Shown here piece after piece: positions 42,678 through 53,520 of a stretch of 64,000 bases of DNA; the first letter of the stretch is position 1, and each line of letters opens with the position of its first letter. The translations under genes were made by a program, and so were the position numbers. Source of the DNA: Porphyridium purpureum (lineage: Eukaryota; Rhodophyta; Bangiophyceae; Porphyridiales; Porphyridiaceae); the NCBI GenBank assembly GCA_008690995.1, contig VRMN01000020.1, positions 101,935-165,934 on the forward strand. The letters are read 5' to 3'. Under the pieces are notes generated by a model. The model did not search any database, was not told where the DNA came from, and saw only the letters and a program-made list of their open reading frames with translations.

Positions 42678-43034
42678 TCAGCTCTTCCACTGGAGCGTCT
42701 GTATGAACTGGTCGTTTCGCGCAGCGTGTGTGTGGCTATTGGCTGCTGAGGATCCGAACTTGCGTGTTCGGAAATCGTTGTCGGGGCGCAAGGAGCTAGT
42801 GCCCGAACTTGCTGCCGAGAGCAGCGGCAGGCGCGAGCTCTTGATGGTAGCTGGACACCGGAACGTCCTGGTAGAAACGCGCAACAGATCGCCAGGACAA
42901 AGGCATGACATCACCTTTACCACGAGGCGACGTAGGGTTGACTGTGAACTGTGCGTAGACCACGGATGATCGGAGTGTTGAACAGGCATGCCCGAAAGAA
43001 CCGTGGGGATGGTGTTACCGAAGGTGAGCGCCAT
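42678..43034 (-). CDS. Possible 118-aa ORF starting with a duplicated 5' end
   Basis: The ATG at 43034 opens MALTFGNTIPTVLSGMPVQ, a hydrophobic, natural-looking N-terminus that recurs at 53901. After it the two copies differ entirely, and the rest of this ORF (Ser/Arg/Thr-rich) does not look like a natural protein. I read it as the 5' end of a gene joined to unrelated DNA. A TATA-like element lies about 90 bp upstream. Confidence 0.35.
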   Translation of the reverse strand: MALTFGNTIPTVLSGMPVQHSDHPWSTHSSQSTLRRLVVKVMSCLCPGDLLRVSTRTFRCPATIKSSRLPLLSAASSGTSSLRPDNDFRTRKFGSSAANSHTHAARNDQFIQTLQWKS

Positions 43035-43315
43035 GATGATATGCGAGTGAAGACTGCTACTCTCCTGTATCACCTTGCTTCCTTTACTGAAGCCCTACGC
43101 ATGCAATCGTGGGGCGAGGCGCTCTTTATTTAATGCGACGGTGTGCCCCGCAGGGCAGGTGAAGGCAACACGCGCTGCATGTGCGGACGTGCTTGTCCCC
43201 GAGAGCAATTGCACGGCAGCTCGGACGGGTTGCAACGCCCTGCCAGCACGGCGAGGTGTCGTTACGCCCTTTCCGCCTTTCGCGCCATCCGCAGGACACG
43301 TTGCGGTTCGCGACC
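42979..43315 (-). repeat. Dispersed duplicate of a promoter and first codons, copy 1
   Basis: About 335 bp match 53849-54190 in the same orientation. The match covers a TATA-like element, a short leader and the first 19 codons of a minus-strand gene, and it ends at the same codon in both copies. Confidence 0.75.
43125..43132 (-). promoter_or_regulatory. TATA-like element in the duplicated 5' segment
   Basis: Minus-strand reading TAAATAAA, 91 bp before the ATG at 43034. The other copy has TATAAA at the same spacing (53990-53995). Confidence 0.45.
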
Positions 43316-43611
43316 CCACGGGCTCCGGCTCCTGCATACGGTGGCTGTGTGCAGTGACATCTTTACAGTTTTCCTTTTTTTTTTTTTCATTGCATTTGAT
43401 GAATGAGCAGTTTGCGCACAGTGCAAATGCTGGAGCGCTTTGTTTGAATGCTGGCCAAAATCCCGCGCAGTCCTTCGCACTCGGGTAGGAGCGACGTACC
43501 GATAGTGCCCGCCGGCGCGCTTACTTTCGTGCGCGCACCTCTTGTAGTCGTCAACGTTAGCCGACTCCCGGCGGCAACTGAATTACTTCCGGTTTGGTAT
43601 GGCTTCTGCTC

Positions 43612-44628
43612 GAGAACGTCTTGGGGTGGCGACCTTTGGGCTCCCTCAATGTTGTTGCGCCCGCTGATATTCTACGAGTGTCTCTGGCGGTGCTCGAAGT
43701 GCAGCTGGACGTCATGGAGCGACTTCGCCTGTCGATGTGCATGGAGAGGTTTCCCAAGGTAATGATCTAGTATCGGCGGCGCTGCGTGCTCAAGATATCA
43801 CGCACTGTTTGTGCTGAACCCCAACGTCGACCACACGTTTACTACCGACCAACCGCTATGCCCGCAGCAATTCCAGCGATGCTCACGTCGAGGCGATGCA
43901 ATTAGCAGAGCGCGTTGGCGTGCCCATTTATCAGGTCGACCGTCGTTTTCTGAGCGTCCTGAGCGGTCGGCGTCCGTCCGATGGCATCGCACTGGACGAT
44001 GAGCCGCTAACGCCCCCGACAATACTCTACTTGGAGGCGATGCAGCTTCCGCGCAGCAATCACCGAAAGTATGGGTGGCGTTCGACCAAATCATGGATCC
44101 GCAAGTCGGTCAGAGCAGCTGTGCGCGCTAAGAATCTCGGCGCCATCCTTCGTAGCTATCACTCTTTCGGAGCTCACGGCACGGTCACGTGTGCCCGCAA
44201 GTCCGCGCCGCTTTCACCCATTGTCGCCAAGGCCTTGTGTAGTGCTTTGAAGTTTCCAGATGTGCCCCGCTTCCTGAACGCAGGCGCGTGCAAGGAAATG
44301 TTGTCCTGTTCCCTCTTTCACGCCATGGCATTGAAGTTGTGTTCTGCGGGCTTGTGGAGTATCGTTGGGATGTCGTCGGGCAAAAATGCTGAGGACTGGA
44401 AAGATCTCTCGCTCGAAATGTACAATTCGATAAAGTTATTTTGGTCGTAGGCAATGAAGGCTTTGGAATGCGACCTTTCGTGATGGAAAAATTTGTACCA
44501 ATCTCGTCAACGTTTCTCCTGGTCTCTCAGAGCAGCTGTCCGCTGACAAGTCCTCGCGGTCGCCTTTTGTGGAATCCCTCAACGTCTCGACTGCGCTTGA
44601 CATTTCATTGTTTCAGCATTTAGGATAA
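43612..44628 (+). pseudogene. SpoU/TrmH-type RNA 2'-O-methyltransferase pseudogene
   Basis: All family landmarks are present but in different frames. The substrate-binding part reads LVSAALRAQDITHC, an in-frame TGA, then AMQLAERVGVPIYQVDRRFL and SGRRPSDGIALD (from 43896). WVAFDQIMDPQ follows in a second frame, then motif 1 KNLGAILRSYHSFGAHG (from 44130). Motif 2 ILVVGNEGFGMRP starts near 44440 in yet another frame, and motif 3 VESLNVSTALDISLFQHLG ends at TAA 44628. At least four frame changes rule out an active gene. The closest style is the mitochondrial MRM1 or bacterial RlmB group; this is inference from motifs. Confidence 0.85.
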
Positions 44629-44721
44629 GTAGTAGTCATGCTCTACTGCGCTCCTTTTCAGGATGCTAACAAGGATGAGGCTCTAGGCTTTATTTGACCA
44701 CAACAGGTGTGAGAGCCAAGT

Positions 44722-47700
44722 TTATATGCCAGCGTTTCGACGGATTTCATCGAGATTCACGCACGCTCCGTTGCTCAAACGAATCACCCGGATGAAGCAA
44801 TCAACGGGAATCGGTCCCGGGCAGCAAATGACATTATTTTGCGATCGGTAGAAGCGAAGACCGTGGCGAATGGCGCGCGCGACGTCAATGTAGATCACTA
44901 CATCGACACCACGACGAATTCCGCTACGAACCTCCGGGTCGTCGGGCAAGCCAACGGCCATTTGAATCGCATGTCGCTGCATTCGATTGAGGCCACCACT
45001 ACGCAGAATATTCAACAAAGAGTCATCATACGTGCCGTGCGCACACACGGGCACATCATCGGGATCGTAGATGGGCGTCAAAAGCTGCTCGGGGTCCACA
45101 GACGTAATCGTGTGTCCCTGATTGGCGCGAACCAAAAGCAAGCCGTCCTCCTCGATCACGGAAAAGCGCGTCTTCTCGTCTGCCGCTGCCGCTTGGAGCA
45201 CACTGTCTGCAGTAGCCGCCGGGAAGTCAAGGGCATCCAAGAGAGCGTCGACCGTGATGTAGCCATCGGGTCGAGTAGCTGCTCGGTGTCGTAGATACCA
45301 CGTCATGCTGCGCTGGAAGCGCTCCACGTCAAGTCGCGTCGAGCGATTTCCACCTGCGCCAGCACCGCGCTTGGCTTGGGCGTCAGCGCTGACCTCATCG
45401 ACATCAGTACCGTCGGGCCTTCGTCGACGGCGCAAAGCTGCAATTCGGTCGGCTTCGCGTAGCTGGTGAACACGAGTCAGCGTCTCGATCAATCGCAGAT
45501 CGTCTTGAGGAATCCAGACAGCTTCCAGGGCGTCTCCGAGCATATCGGGAGAGGAATCGCCAAGCTCTAGTTCAACGCGGCGCAGGAGCGGAAGAGGTTG
45601 TGGCTCAGCAGCTACATCGACACAAGCATGCCGAGCGATTGAGTCGCGCAAGCTCGGCACAAGCATGGCTACATATCTCTCCAGCGTTTCCGCATACACG
45701 TTGCCTGCCGATGGTCCGGAGCGCCCGACCAACCTTTGTACGACGCGATGCACAAAACTTGACGTAAACTCCCAATTGCTCAGATCCTCGGCACTGCCCG
45801 TTTGCTGATATTCCTTGGACATCTCCTTGTACAGAGGGACCGCAGTGGTACCTGCAATGAACGAGCCGGTCGGCGACGATCCATAGTACCTCGCCATCAG
45901 GCGGCCGCGAGCACCGCGAACATGATCCGTCAGCCTCAGTACCATGTCCGAACGGGATTCATTTGCAATCATCTCAAAGCCTTGTGTCATATCAACGACG
46001 GTTCCATCCGACGTATAGAACCACAGTGTCGAAGGTCCGAATGGTGTCGCAAAAGGCGGCATCGGCTCGAGGGGCACCCGCGCCCACGCCAGATCACTAC
46101 GAATCGTGTCGAGGGCCTGCTCAGATGTCACTATGCCAGCCGTGTTGACATTCATCTCGGCCGCGACATCGTTGGTGTAACTGCGAACCAGCTGGACGGC
46201 TTCGTACGAGCTGATGTCCGGGGACGTGATGCAGTCCAAGGTTGCCCTGACGACTAGCGATAAGCCGGGCACCACGAGATCTTCGATGGAGATCGCCAAC
46301 GGGTTCGCAAATGCGATTACGGCCTGAAGAGCGTGAGGCGGCAAAAGCGGTTCAAGAGATGCAACGAGTCGGCTGGTTCCAGCGATGGAGATATGAGCCC
46401 CTCGAGCGTCGACCCGGGTGTCGCAAATCGACGACAGGAGAGCGCTCAGGGAGGTTGCGCCCTGATCGGCCCAAACGTCAGCCCTGTTGTTCTGAAGCCA
46501 GTTCCTATGCATTTGAGGCACTGCCACCGCAATTCGGGCGAGCATCGATTGTCGAAGTGTCGCATTGGAGAATGCAGCGCGTGTCGGGAAGCGGTGCATG
46601 AGCCGCAAGATCACGGACGCCTCCTCGACCGACGAGTGCACGGTTAGGACCTCACTTCGCAGAATGGCAACGAGCGCTTCGTTGATCGGGCGACTGGCGT
46701 CTGGCGAGAGCCGTGAGCCCTCGGGAAGAATGACATGCTCCATAATCTGCACCGCAAACCATTCAAGCAGTCTCCCGGTAGGAGTCGTGCCGGCAGCTGC
46801 CCATTCCTGCGTCTCCAAGGTACGGAGGATGCTCGAGAGAGCGACAAGCCACACATGCTGCATCGACAGTCCGCTCATGAATACTAAGCACAAGCGCTCG
46901 AACACCACTCGTCGATTGTGCTCGTTCGCCAGGGGCACAATAGGGAGACACACCGACAAACGCTCGCGCGTCAGAGGCGAAGTGTCACTGCGCTCGATTC
47001 CGTCTGCAAACTCGAGCGCCACTAACAGTGGCTCGATAACCGCGTTTGCGGGGTACTGGCCGACGCGGAGCGCCTGATTGAGCGCAAAGTCACTCGTATT
47101 GTGCTCCGTGTCCGACATGGCTTTAAAGCACAAGGCGACCGGTCCTTCTTCATACAGAATCATATCTTCCTCTTGAGGGGCGCCCGACGCATCCAAACTG
47201 ACGAGCTCAGCGATCGCGTTGCGGTCGATGGTTCCAGCACGCGTTGCCCGATTGCTTAGCCGACCCAAACTCATCGCGCTCATTCCGGATATCGAGAGAG
47301 CCAACGCTGTGTCCAGAGCAGCATTGACAAGAGCTCGAGGGCCTCGGACGCTACGGCTGGCTTGTTCCCTGGCTTGCCTTTCTTGCGACGCACCAGTTGC
47401 AACTGCCTGGCGAATCTGCGCGGACAAGCTCTCGCGCTCACTGTCATTGGCCGCCAGGCGCAGACGCCGGAGCAATCCATAAACGCCGGTAGACGAATCA
47501 TCGCTACTGGCTTGCACTTGCGTCGCAACCCTCTGATCCAGAGAGACGAGCCAGCGGTTCAGCAGAATACGCCATTCTTCGAGTCTCCCGAGAACAAAAT
47601 AGGCCCGGGTTATATTCTCGATATCCGCCTGCGAAATCTGCGAGAGAGATTCAAAGTGATCTTGGACTCTTAGCAGAGCTTGCAGGTCAAGGAGGGACCC

Positions 47701-48423
47701 ATCAGCAAGGTAAATTGTGCCGGCATCCACCGGCTCGTAGACTCGTGATGGATAATCGAGCAGGTCGCTGGCTGAAACACTCGGGCAATCTTGCAGAACG
47801 AGCGTGTCCGTGAGTGGCGGTGGCTGAGGCAGATGATCGCCAAGCCAGTCTCCCTTGACGGCAATCAACCGCGAACACTCGGCATCAACAATTAGCACGG
47901 CCGCCGTGAATGCCGCCGTGAAATGAGCCATGACAACAGAGACGTTGAACTGAGACACGCAAGAGAGGTGGTTATCACCGGAAGCGAAAATTATGAGCAG
48001 AGATGGCAAATGCGCTGTCACCGAAGCATGGCGGGCCAATTCTTCCGTGCTCCACACTTGACCGTCCGTCATGAATACAAAACACGACGCATCGTCCGGT
48101 ACGAAGTTTTGGGGAGAGAAGATTGTCTGAGGTTCGGTACCTCCCGTTGATATCCAGCAAATTTCTCTCAAAGGCCTTGGAGCGTCGCACGTCGAGTTCC
48201 AGAGCGAGACCTTGTGCACGCCCAGACTCTGCACAAATCTTTGTGCAACCAGAAGCGGCGCGCCCCGTGTCGAATCACTGTTGTCGACCGCCGCAAACCC
48301 CGCGCCGTTCATGAGCACTGACAAGCGGGTCAGCTCCCGTCGAAGCTCACTTCTTGGCGCCAGGAAGACGCCATCGCTTGAGCTGGTAGCAACGTTCGTT
48401 ATCGTAAAAGTTGAATCACCCAT
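44722..48423 (-). CDS. vWA-like/large helical protein with C-terminal Tpt1 (KptA) domain (1,233 aa)
   Basis: The last 200 residues carry the RNA 2'-phosphotransferase pattern in order: TWYLRHRA (near 1043), RFSVIEEDGLLLVRANQGH (near 1085-1102), PVCAHGTYDDSLLNILRSGG, RSGIRRGVDVVIYID (near 1165) and FYRSQNNVI. The Arg-His, Arg and Arg residues used in catalysis appear to be kept. Known Tpt1 enzymes are short (200-300 aa) and remove the splice-junction 2'-phosphate from tRNA using NAD. Here the domain follows about 1,000 residues: an N-terminal vWA-like part (CFVFMTDGQVW near residue 115) and a long helical region of unknown family. I start at ATG 48423; the frame is open further upstream but has no ATG there. 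A role beyond tRNA splicing is possible but unproven. Confidence 0.85.
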   Translation of the reverse strand: MGDSTFTITNVATSSSDGVFLAPRSELRRELTRLSVLMNGAGFAAVDNSDSTRGAPLLVAQRFVQSLGVHKVSLWNSTCDAPRPLREICWISTGGTEPQTIFSPQNFVPDDASCFVFMTDGQVWSTEELARHASVTAHLPSLLIIFASGDNHLSCVSQFNVSVVMAHFTAAFTAAVLIVDAECSRLIAVKGDWLGDHLPQPPPLTDTLVLQDCPSVSASDLLDYPSRVYEPVDAGTIYLADGSLLDLQALLRVQDHFESLSQISQADIENITRAYFVLGRLEEWRILLNRWLVSLDQRVATQVQASSDDSSTGVYGLLRRLRLAANDSERESLSAQIRQAVATGASQERQAREQASRSVRGPRALVNAALDTALALSISGMSAMSLGRLSNRATRAGTIDRNAIAELVSLDASGAPQEEDMILYEEGPVALCFKAMSDTEHNTSDFALNQALRVGQYPANAVIEPLLVALEFADGIERSDTSPLTRERLSVCLPIVPLANEHNRRVVFERLCLVFMSGLSMQHVWLVALSSILRTLETQEWAAAGTTPTGRLLEWFAVQIMEHVILPEGSRLSPDASRPINEALVAILRSEVLTVHSSVEEASVILRLMHRFPTRAAFSNATLRQSMLARIAVAVPQMHRNWLQNNRADVWADQGATSLSALLSSICDTRVDARGAHISIAGTSRLVASLEPLLPPHALQAVIAFANPLAISIEDLVVPGLSLVVRATLDCITSPDISSYEAVQLVRSYTNDVAAEMNVNTAGIVTSEQALDTIRSDLAWARVPLEPMPPFATPFGPSTLWFYTSDGTVVDMTQGFEMIANESRSDMVLRLTDHVRGARGRLMARYYGSSPTGSFIAGTTAVPLYKEMSKEYQQTGSAEDLSNWEFTSSFVHRVVQRLVGRSGPSAGNVYAETLERYVAMLVPSLRDSIARHACVDVAAEPQPLPLLRRVELELGDSSPDMLGDALEAVWIPQDDLRLIETLTRVHQLREADRIAALRRRRRPDGTDVDEVSADAQAKRGAGAGGNRSTRLDVERFQRSMTWYLRHRAATRPDGYITVDALLDALDFPAATADSVLQAAAADEKTRFSVIEEDGLLLVRANQGHTITSVDPEQLLTPIYDPDDVPVCAHGTYDDSLLNILRSGGLNRMQRHAIQMAVGLPDDPEVRSGIRRGVDVVIYIDVARAIRHGLRFYRSQNNVICCPGPIPVDCFIRVIRLSNGACVNLDEIRRNAGI

Positions 48424-48723
48424 AGCTGCTGAGACTTGAGAGACGAGATGAAAAAAAGCGCCTTGAAAGTGTCCGAACACCAGGGTATTTGGGATATGAT
48501 TTCGTTTCTTGTGAGCGAAGAATGCGGGAACGAGCGTCCCGCTCCGTTCCCGGTGCACAACAAGGGCACTGACCCCTGCTGTGTCCACCGCCAGGCTCCC
48601 GCAAGGCAGAGGATTGATACAACTCCCGTTTCAACTCTACAATAAGCCAACTGTATAGTGTCGACACCATCAACTTCTTCGCTGCTCTTCCCCAATTCGC
48701 CGCACCTTTCGCGTGTGTGCTCT

Positions 48724-48731
48724 CTATATAG
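48724..48731 (-). promoter_or_regulatory. TATA-like element upstream of the Tpt1 fusion gene
   Basis: CTATATAG is its own complement and lies about 300 bp before the ATG at 48423. It is the best TATA candidate in this flank. Confidence 0.4.
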
Positions 48732-49215
48732 GTCGCCAATTTTGGCGAAAGGTGACAGCGCTCCCAGAGGTCCTAGTCAGATGCAAAGTCGTTGGCGAGT
48801 TTCATTGTGTACTCAGTGTACACGTGCGCGCTTTCCGACAGAAAGACCACGTCTGTTTGAGCCACAGAATACGAAATTGAAAAATCAAGTTGTGGCGGAT
48901 GGCGGCGACCATGAGCACCGCGATTGCGGGAGAGACAAGGGCAGTATGGATTGGCCCATCGTTAAAGAGCGGGCCGCTATTCCTGGAAGGGTGAACTGCG
49001 GGCGTTCTACTCTCTTGATCTGATGACTCGCGGCGCCAATAACTGAAGCCGTTGGCCTTGAAGTCGACCTGGACGCCCGCTGTCGGCCGCGCGCCGAAAT
49101 TTCTTGCCGAATGCTCGTTGGCGAAGACTGCGTCGATGCACGTTGGCTATTGGAGCCTTTAGCGGACCAGCGTGGAAGAGATTCTCCCAGATAGGCTGGT
49201 CTCAAATCTCGAACA
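48732..49215. other. Intergenic, no gene seen
   Basis: Upstream flank of the Tpt1 fusion gene; only short unrecognised frames. Confidence 0.4.
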
Positions 49216-50592
49216 ATGAACGGTTCGAGAAAGTGTTCGAGAAATTACTACCGTGCGAATAGTGCCTCCACTTCCGGATCCAATGTGTTCGCGTTCCTGG
49301 ATCAGGACTCCCAGCCACCATTGTGGACGTACAAGTGTTTGATGGCGCGTCAGGCCAATCGAGAACGGGATGTGGTCCTACTGCGAATCACTGACCAGAT
49401 ATATTAATCGATTCATGTCCAGGAGACACTAGAAACCATTTAGAATTGTGATTCCCAAAGCCAATCATCTGGAATACGAAGACAGCGAAAATGATGAACA
49501 GCCGCCGACAGTGTGCGCTACATTGAGGCGCCGCAGGCATCGATGCAAATCACCCGCGAGGCATTACCATCGTGTGATCAAATTGATTGGGGTGCTTTCG
49601 AGACAAGACAGCTTCCGCCCTCTTTCGTCAAGCACCCAGCCAGCCAGTACGATGATCGCGGGATCCACTCGCGCGCAATCGCCTGCCGTCCTATCAAATC
49701 GTTATGTTTTTATTTTTTTATGCGAAAATGCCGAGCGGCTCAGGCGACCCGCGATAGCGTGCGGGCTCCGCAGATGCAGATCCGTAGCGGAAATCGTCAA
49801 TGGCACGCACCTGGAAGTACCATCACATCACAGACCAAACAAATTACTATGCCGCAGAGTGCCCGAATTCGTTTTCCGGCGCTGCTAGGCTCTGCGGGAA
49901 GCAATACGATGCGGCAGTGTCAGAGATGGAGCATATCGACGACACACGATGAACTGCTTTGAGACCGGCAATTGGCGAATTTGCGCGCCTCGAAAATGAG
50001 AGTCGACAAAGTACAGCGCATCCTGAAACTTTACCACCCTGGCGACATTTGTCGCCCACTGCATTATGCCCAGATCTTGGAATTGCTGTCACGGTGTCCT
50101 CTTCAAGAGCATGTGCTTGGACAAGGGAATGATCGTGCCGCATCGATTCGCGTAGCTCAACACCCGGCCTACAAGGATGAACGCAACATGTGTTTTGCAG
50201 CCGTTCGATACGAGAGCACAGAATGCATATTTTCTTATCGCCTTTGTATCAGAGCAAACTAGGAGAGCGGAACATGGAAAATCTTCCATGATGCTGCCAA
50301 GCGTGAGCTGGATGTCGCCGGTGTATTGAAGAAAATGAAGGCGGTCCAGTCAACCTTTGAGCGAGAAAATCCTGGACAACAGCTCTCGTTCCATTTCGAC
50401 AAGCTCCTGCAAAACTTTTGCGATCGCAAGCATATCCTTTTTGGAAGCAAGCTGCAGCTTGTAGCTCTCGTTGAACGCGATGCCGGGCTGCACATGCGTG
50501 TACGGTCTCACGAACCCACCGATGAACTATTGTCTTTTGCAGTCGAGGATGTAAAGAGAACGTTCAAATCCTCGCGACGAGCTCGACGATGA
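49216..50592 (+). pseudogene. Decayed gene of unknown family
   Basis: A single frame carries protein-like sequence at both ends: NVFAFLDQDSQPPLWTYKC at the start and SGTWKIFHDAAKRELDVAGV, then FHFDKLLQNFCDRKHILFG, at the end (to TGA 50592). The frame is cut by stops at 49405-49407, 49960-49962 (TGA) and 50260-50262 (TAG). In the middle the coding signal also jumps to another frame (ECPNSFSGAARLCGKQYDAA, SEMEHIDD). So the gene has both nonsense changes and frameshifts. I do not recognise the protein; the last part is helical and charged. Confidence 0.55.
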
Positions 50593-51560
50593 CCCATGGG
50601 GCGCCATGCTTGAGCCCGCGATGGCCCGAGGGGTCGTCGCCAATGGGGGCGTCAAAGCAACGACCGGTATGCGCAGCGGACCACCACGTGCGCGCGCTGT
50701 GTGAGCCCCAGCCCACCTCGGTCCGGGGGCGCGTGGCTGAGATATAAAAGTGGCGCCCATGTCCTTGGAGCGGCGCCTGTCTAGACTCAGAGGTAGAGAT
50801 GAATAGGTTTTGACGTGTAAAGACAGCCTTGGCATCAGGAAGTCAATGTCTCTCGGTAAGGTGACGACACGTACCATGACATTCGTCAACGCTCATGCCC
50901 CCGGTCATAATCCTACTTCAGAGAAAGGACATCATTTTGCGATCATGCAGCAGGATCGTCAAAAAGTGCTGCGTCGTGATTCTTGCCGCTGGTGTGAATG
51001 CGCGGGCGCGCGCGCGCGCGGCGGACATTGCGTGCCGACCAACGCTGTGCACGCACGCTTCGTGCTGCTGCGTCCCGTCATCGAATAGGTCCGAAGCGAT
51101 TGGCGCATCTGCACGGAAAATCGCTCGACGCACTCAGATGCCCGCCTGTGCGGCACAAAGCGCTGCGCGACGAGCACCAAAGGCACCCGCTTTGCGCCGT
51201 GAATGCGGTTGAGCGGCAGCTCGCACTCATGCTCGCGTGTCTGCGTCATCGCACTCCACCTCACGAACACCTGGGGGTGCAACAGCACACCGCGCGACAC
51301 GTGAAGCAATGTCTACCGCGTCTGAACGTTGCGTTGTGCGTAGATGCCAAGAACGCGCACGTGGACGGCGCCATGCTGGGGCATTTACGCGCCCCACTAA
51401 TTTGTGGCCTCGCGACGCCCCCCAGTGTTGCGACGGCTGGACATTCTTGCTTGCCGTGTCACTGAGGCGCTGGTGCTCTGTCGAGCGCCCGTGCTTGTTG
51501 ATGCCGCCTCGTAAGTGGCGACCTGGGCTGGGCGCTTGCGTCTCTCAGAAAGCAGGGCGC
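50593..51560. other. Intergenic, no gene seen
   Basis: GC-rich DNA between two pseudogenes. GATATAAAAG at about 50739-50748 is a good TATA-like word on the plus strand and could once have driven the ATPase gene. The short CG-alternating run at 51004-51021 is notable but small. Confidence 0.4.
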
Positions 51561-53520
51561 TTGTTTTGAGCTGGCGTGGGGGCAGAGGCCGGCGCGGCGG
51601 CGGTCGTCGTGGCGCTAGTGTCGCTGGTGGTGCTAGATTCAAGCTGTACGACGATGCTTCTGCCGGTGGCTATGTTTACGAGACACGAATAGACACTATG
51701 GGCAGTGACGCGCGAGGCTTAGCGGCCGATCTACCTCGACTGCTTCAGTGCAATGATAGTTCTGCATACGGAGCGTACGAGCAGCTTGTATCGCGTTGGT
51801 ATACGTTTGCTGCGAGCGGCGCGCCGCGCTTTGAGCTCAGCATCGCGCACGTTCAAAGTGACGCGTACGCTGCACCAAGCCGCGTAGGTGTCAGCTGCTT
51901 GGCGGGAGAGCTCGCGGTACCCGTAGAGCTACTGGCGTTGCGCGTACGCTGCGTCGCCTGTTGCGACATTCTGGCACGACGCTGCTGCATAATAATGCAT
52001 CAATTTGAAGAGCGTGCTCAAGGCTTTTCCAGCTCTGGCGATGCAGCAAGCACTTTCGGTTCTGACCGGCCGGTGTCAAAGAGTGGGCAACCTGCGGATG
52101 GCGCACCCGGGCGCGTGTATTCTAGAGCGGTCGTCCCCGTAGCTTTTGCGCGCCCATGATTCGTTGGAGTGGACGTTCGAGGCACGCTTTGAGCTCGGCC
52201 TGCCCGCATCTGGTCGTACGATTGAAGGAAGAAAGGCGCACATGATCCTGTGCGAGACTGTTCCGCGCATTGTTCAGCAAAGCTTTTTGTGGCTTTGCTT
52301 GGAGAAGGAGAATGACCATCAGACCGGGCGCCAACACAGCGCGCAGGCCGCGCATGAGCACGTGATCTGTACGAAAGATCAAGCCGCACTGCGAGGCATG
52401 CTGGAACCAGCTGGCCTCGTTGCTTTCGTTCTGCATGGTGCGAACGAGCTTCCGATGCCTTCAGCGTCTGCGCTCCCGTTTTCCTCGCCAGACGCGCTGC
52501 GCGTCAGCACGGTATTGCCGAGCGGCAAGACGCTGACCGGCATGGGCATTCGAAATGGAGTGAATCTTATTGTCGGAGGCGGCTTTCACGGCAAATCGAC
52601 GCTGTTGCAGGCGATCGAGCTGGGCGTATATGACCGTGTGCCCGGCGATGGGCGAGAGTTTGTCTCGTGCCTGGCTTTTGCGTCCAAAATGCGCGCTGAA
52701 GGTGGTCGCGCGGTGACGTCGCTCGACATGTCACCATTCATTTCAAACCTGCCGTTCGGGCGTGCCATAAAAAGGTTTTCATTGCCGCCGCATCTGGGAG
52801 TACGAGCCAAGCGGCGAATATCGCCTAAGCGCTGGCAATGGGATGTAACCTGCTTATCTTTGACGAGAACACGGGCGCGACCAACTTTATGTATCGAGAT
52901 GAGGTCATGTCGGCGCTCGTGGGTAAACACAACAAGCCGATCGCACCCTTTTTGGAACGTGTCCGCATGCTGTACAAATCGCACGGGATCTCGAGCCCGC
53001 TGTTGGTGGACAGCTGCGGTGCGTTCTTTGATGTTGCCGATACCGTGATCCTGATAGAGTCTGCTTCAAAGCATATGGCGTTTCAGACCAAGCGAAAAGC
53101 ATTTCGTGTGCCCCAGGTCGCGGTGGCGCGCAGCAGGTGAGCAGGGCCGTGCTAGACAATGACGCGGGACAATCGACCTCGCTGTTTTCGGACGGGAGGA
53201 TCCTTTTGCGCTCGCCGGCAGCGGCACGTTACAAATACAGGATACGGGGCGAATCTATTGTGGCTTGGAGGAGTTTGCCATGAAGCTTCGTGCGCTCGAG
53301 CAACTCGTTGAATTGGGACAGACGCGCGTGACCGCGGATGCTGTACGATTTGTGGAGATGGCGAGCGAGCAGACCGCGCCGATGCAAGGCTTGAAGGAGC
53401 TGGTTGCGCGTGTCGAGGCTGCGCTGGGCGCGAAGGGGATTGACGTCTTGGCTCCGAGCGGGTGGAAAGGTATTGGCTTCTACTCGCGGCCGCGATCAAC
53501 CGCTGGCGGCTTTTGAAAGT
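51561..53520 (+). pseudogene. ABC-class ATPase (PF09818/COG3044) pseudogene
   Basis: The family landmarks appear in order but in shifting frames. A Gly/Arg-rich start (WRGGRGRRGGGRRG) is followed by SSAYGAYEQLVSRW and AHVQSDAYAAPSRVGV. After a frame change near 52150 come RFELGLPASGRTIEGRKA, VAFVLHGANELP, GMGIRNGVNLIVGGGFHGKS (Walker A, about 52550-52600) and DRVPGDGREFVSC. After another change near 52780 come AASGSTSQAANIA, an in-frame TAA, CNLLIFDENTGATNFMYRD (Walker B) and FFDVADTVILIES. A last part, LRALEQLVELGQTRVTADAV and GIDVLAPSG, lies at 53285-53460. Three or more frameshifts and one nonsense codon make it inactive. The cellular role of this family is not established. Confidence 0.88.

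Noticed and set aside
48424-48588. Extension of the Tpt1 fusion upstream of ATG 48423
   Set aside because: The extra 55 codons begin at GTG and contain no ATG, and they look like leader sequence.
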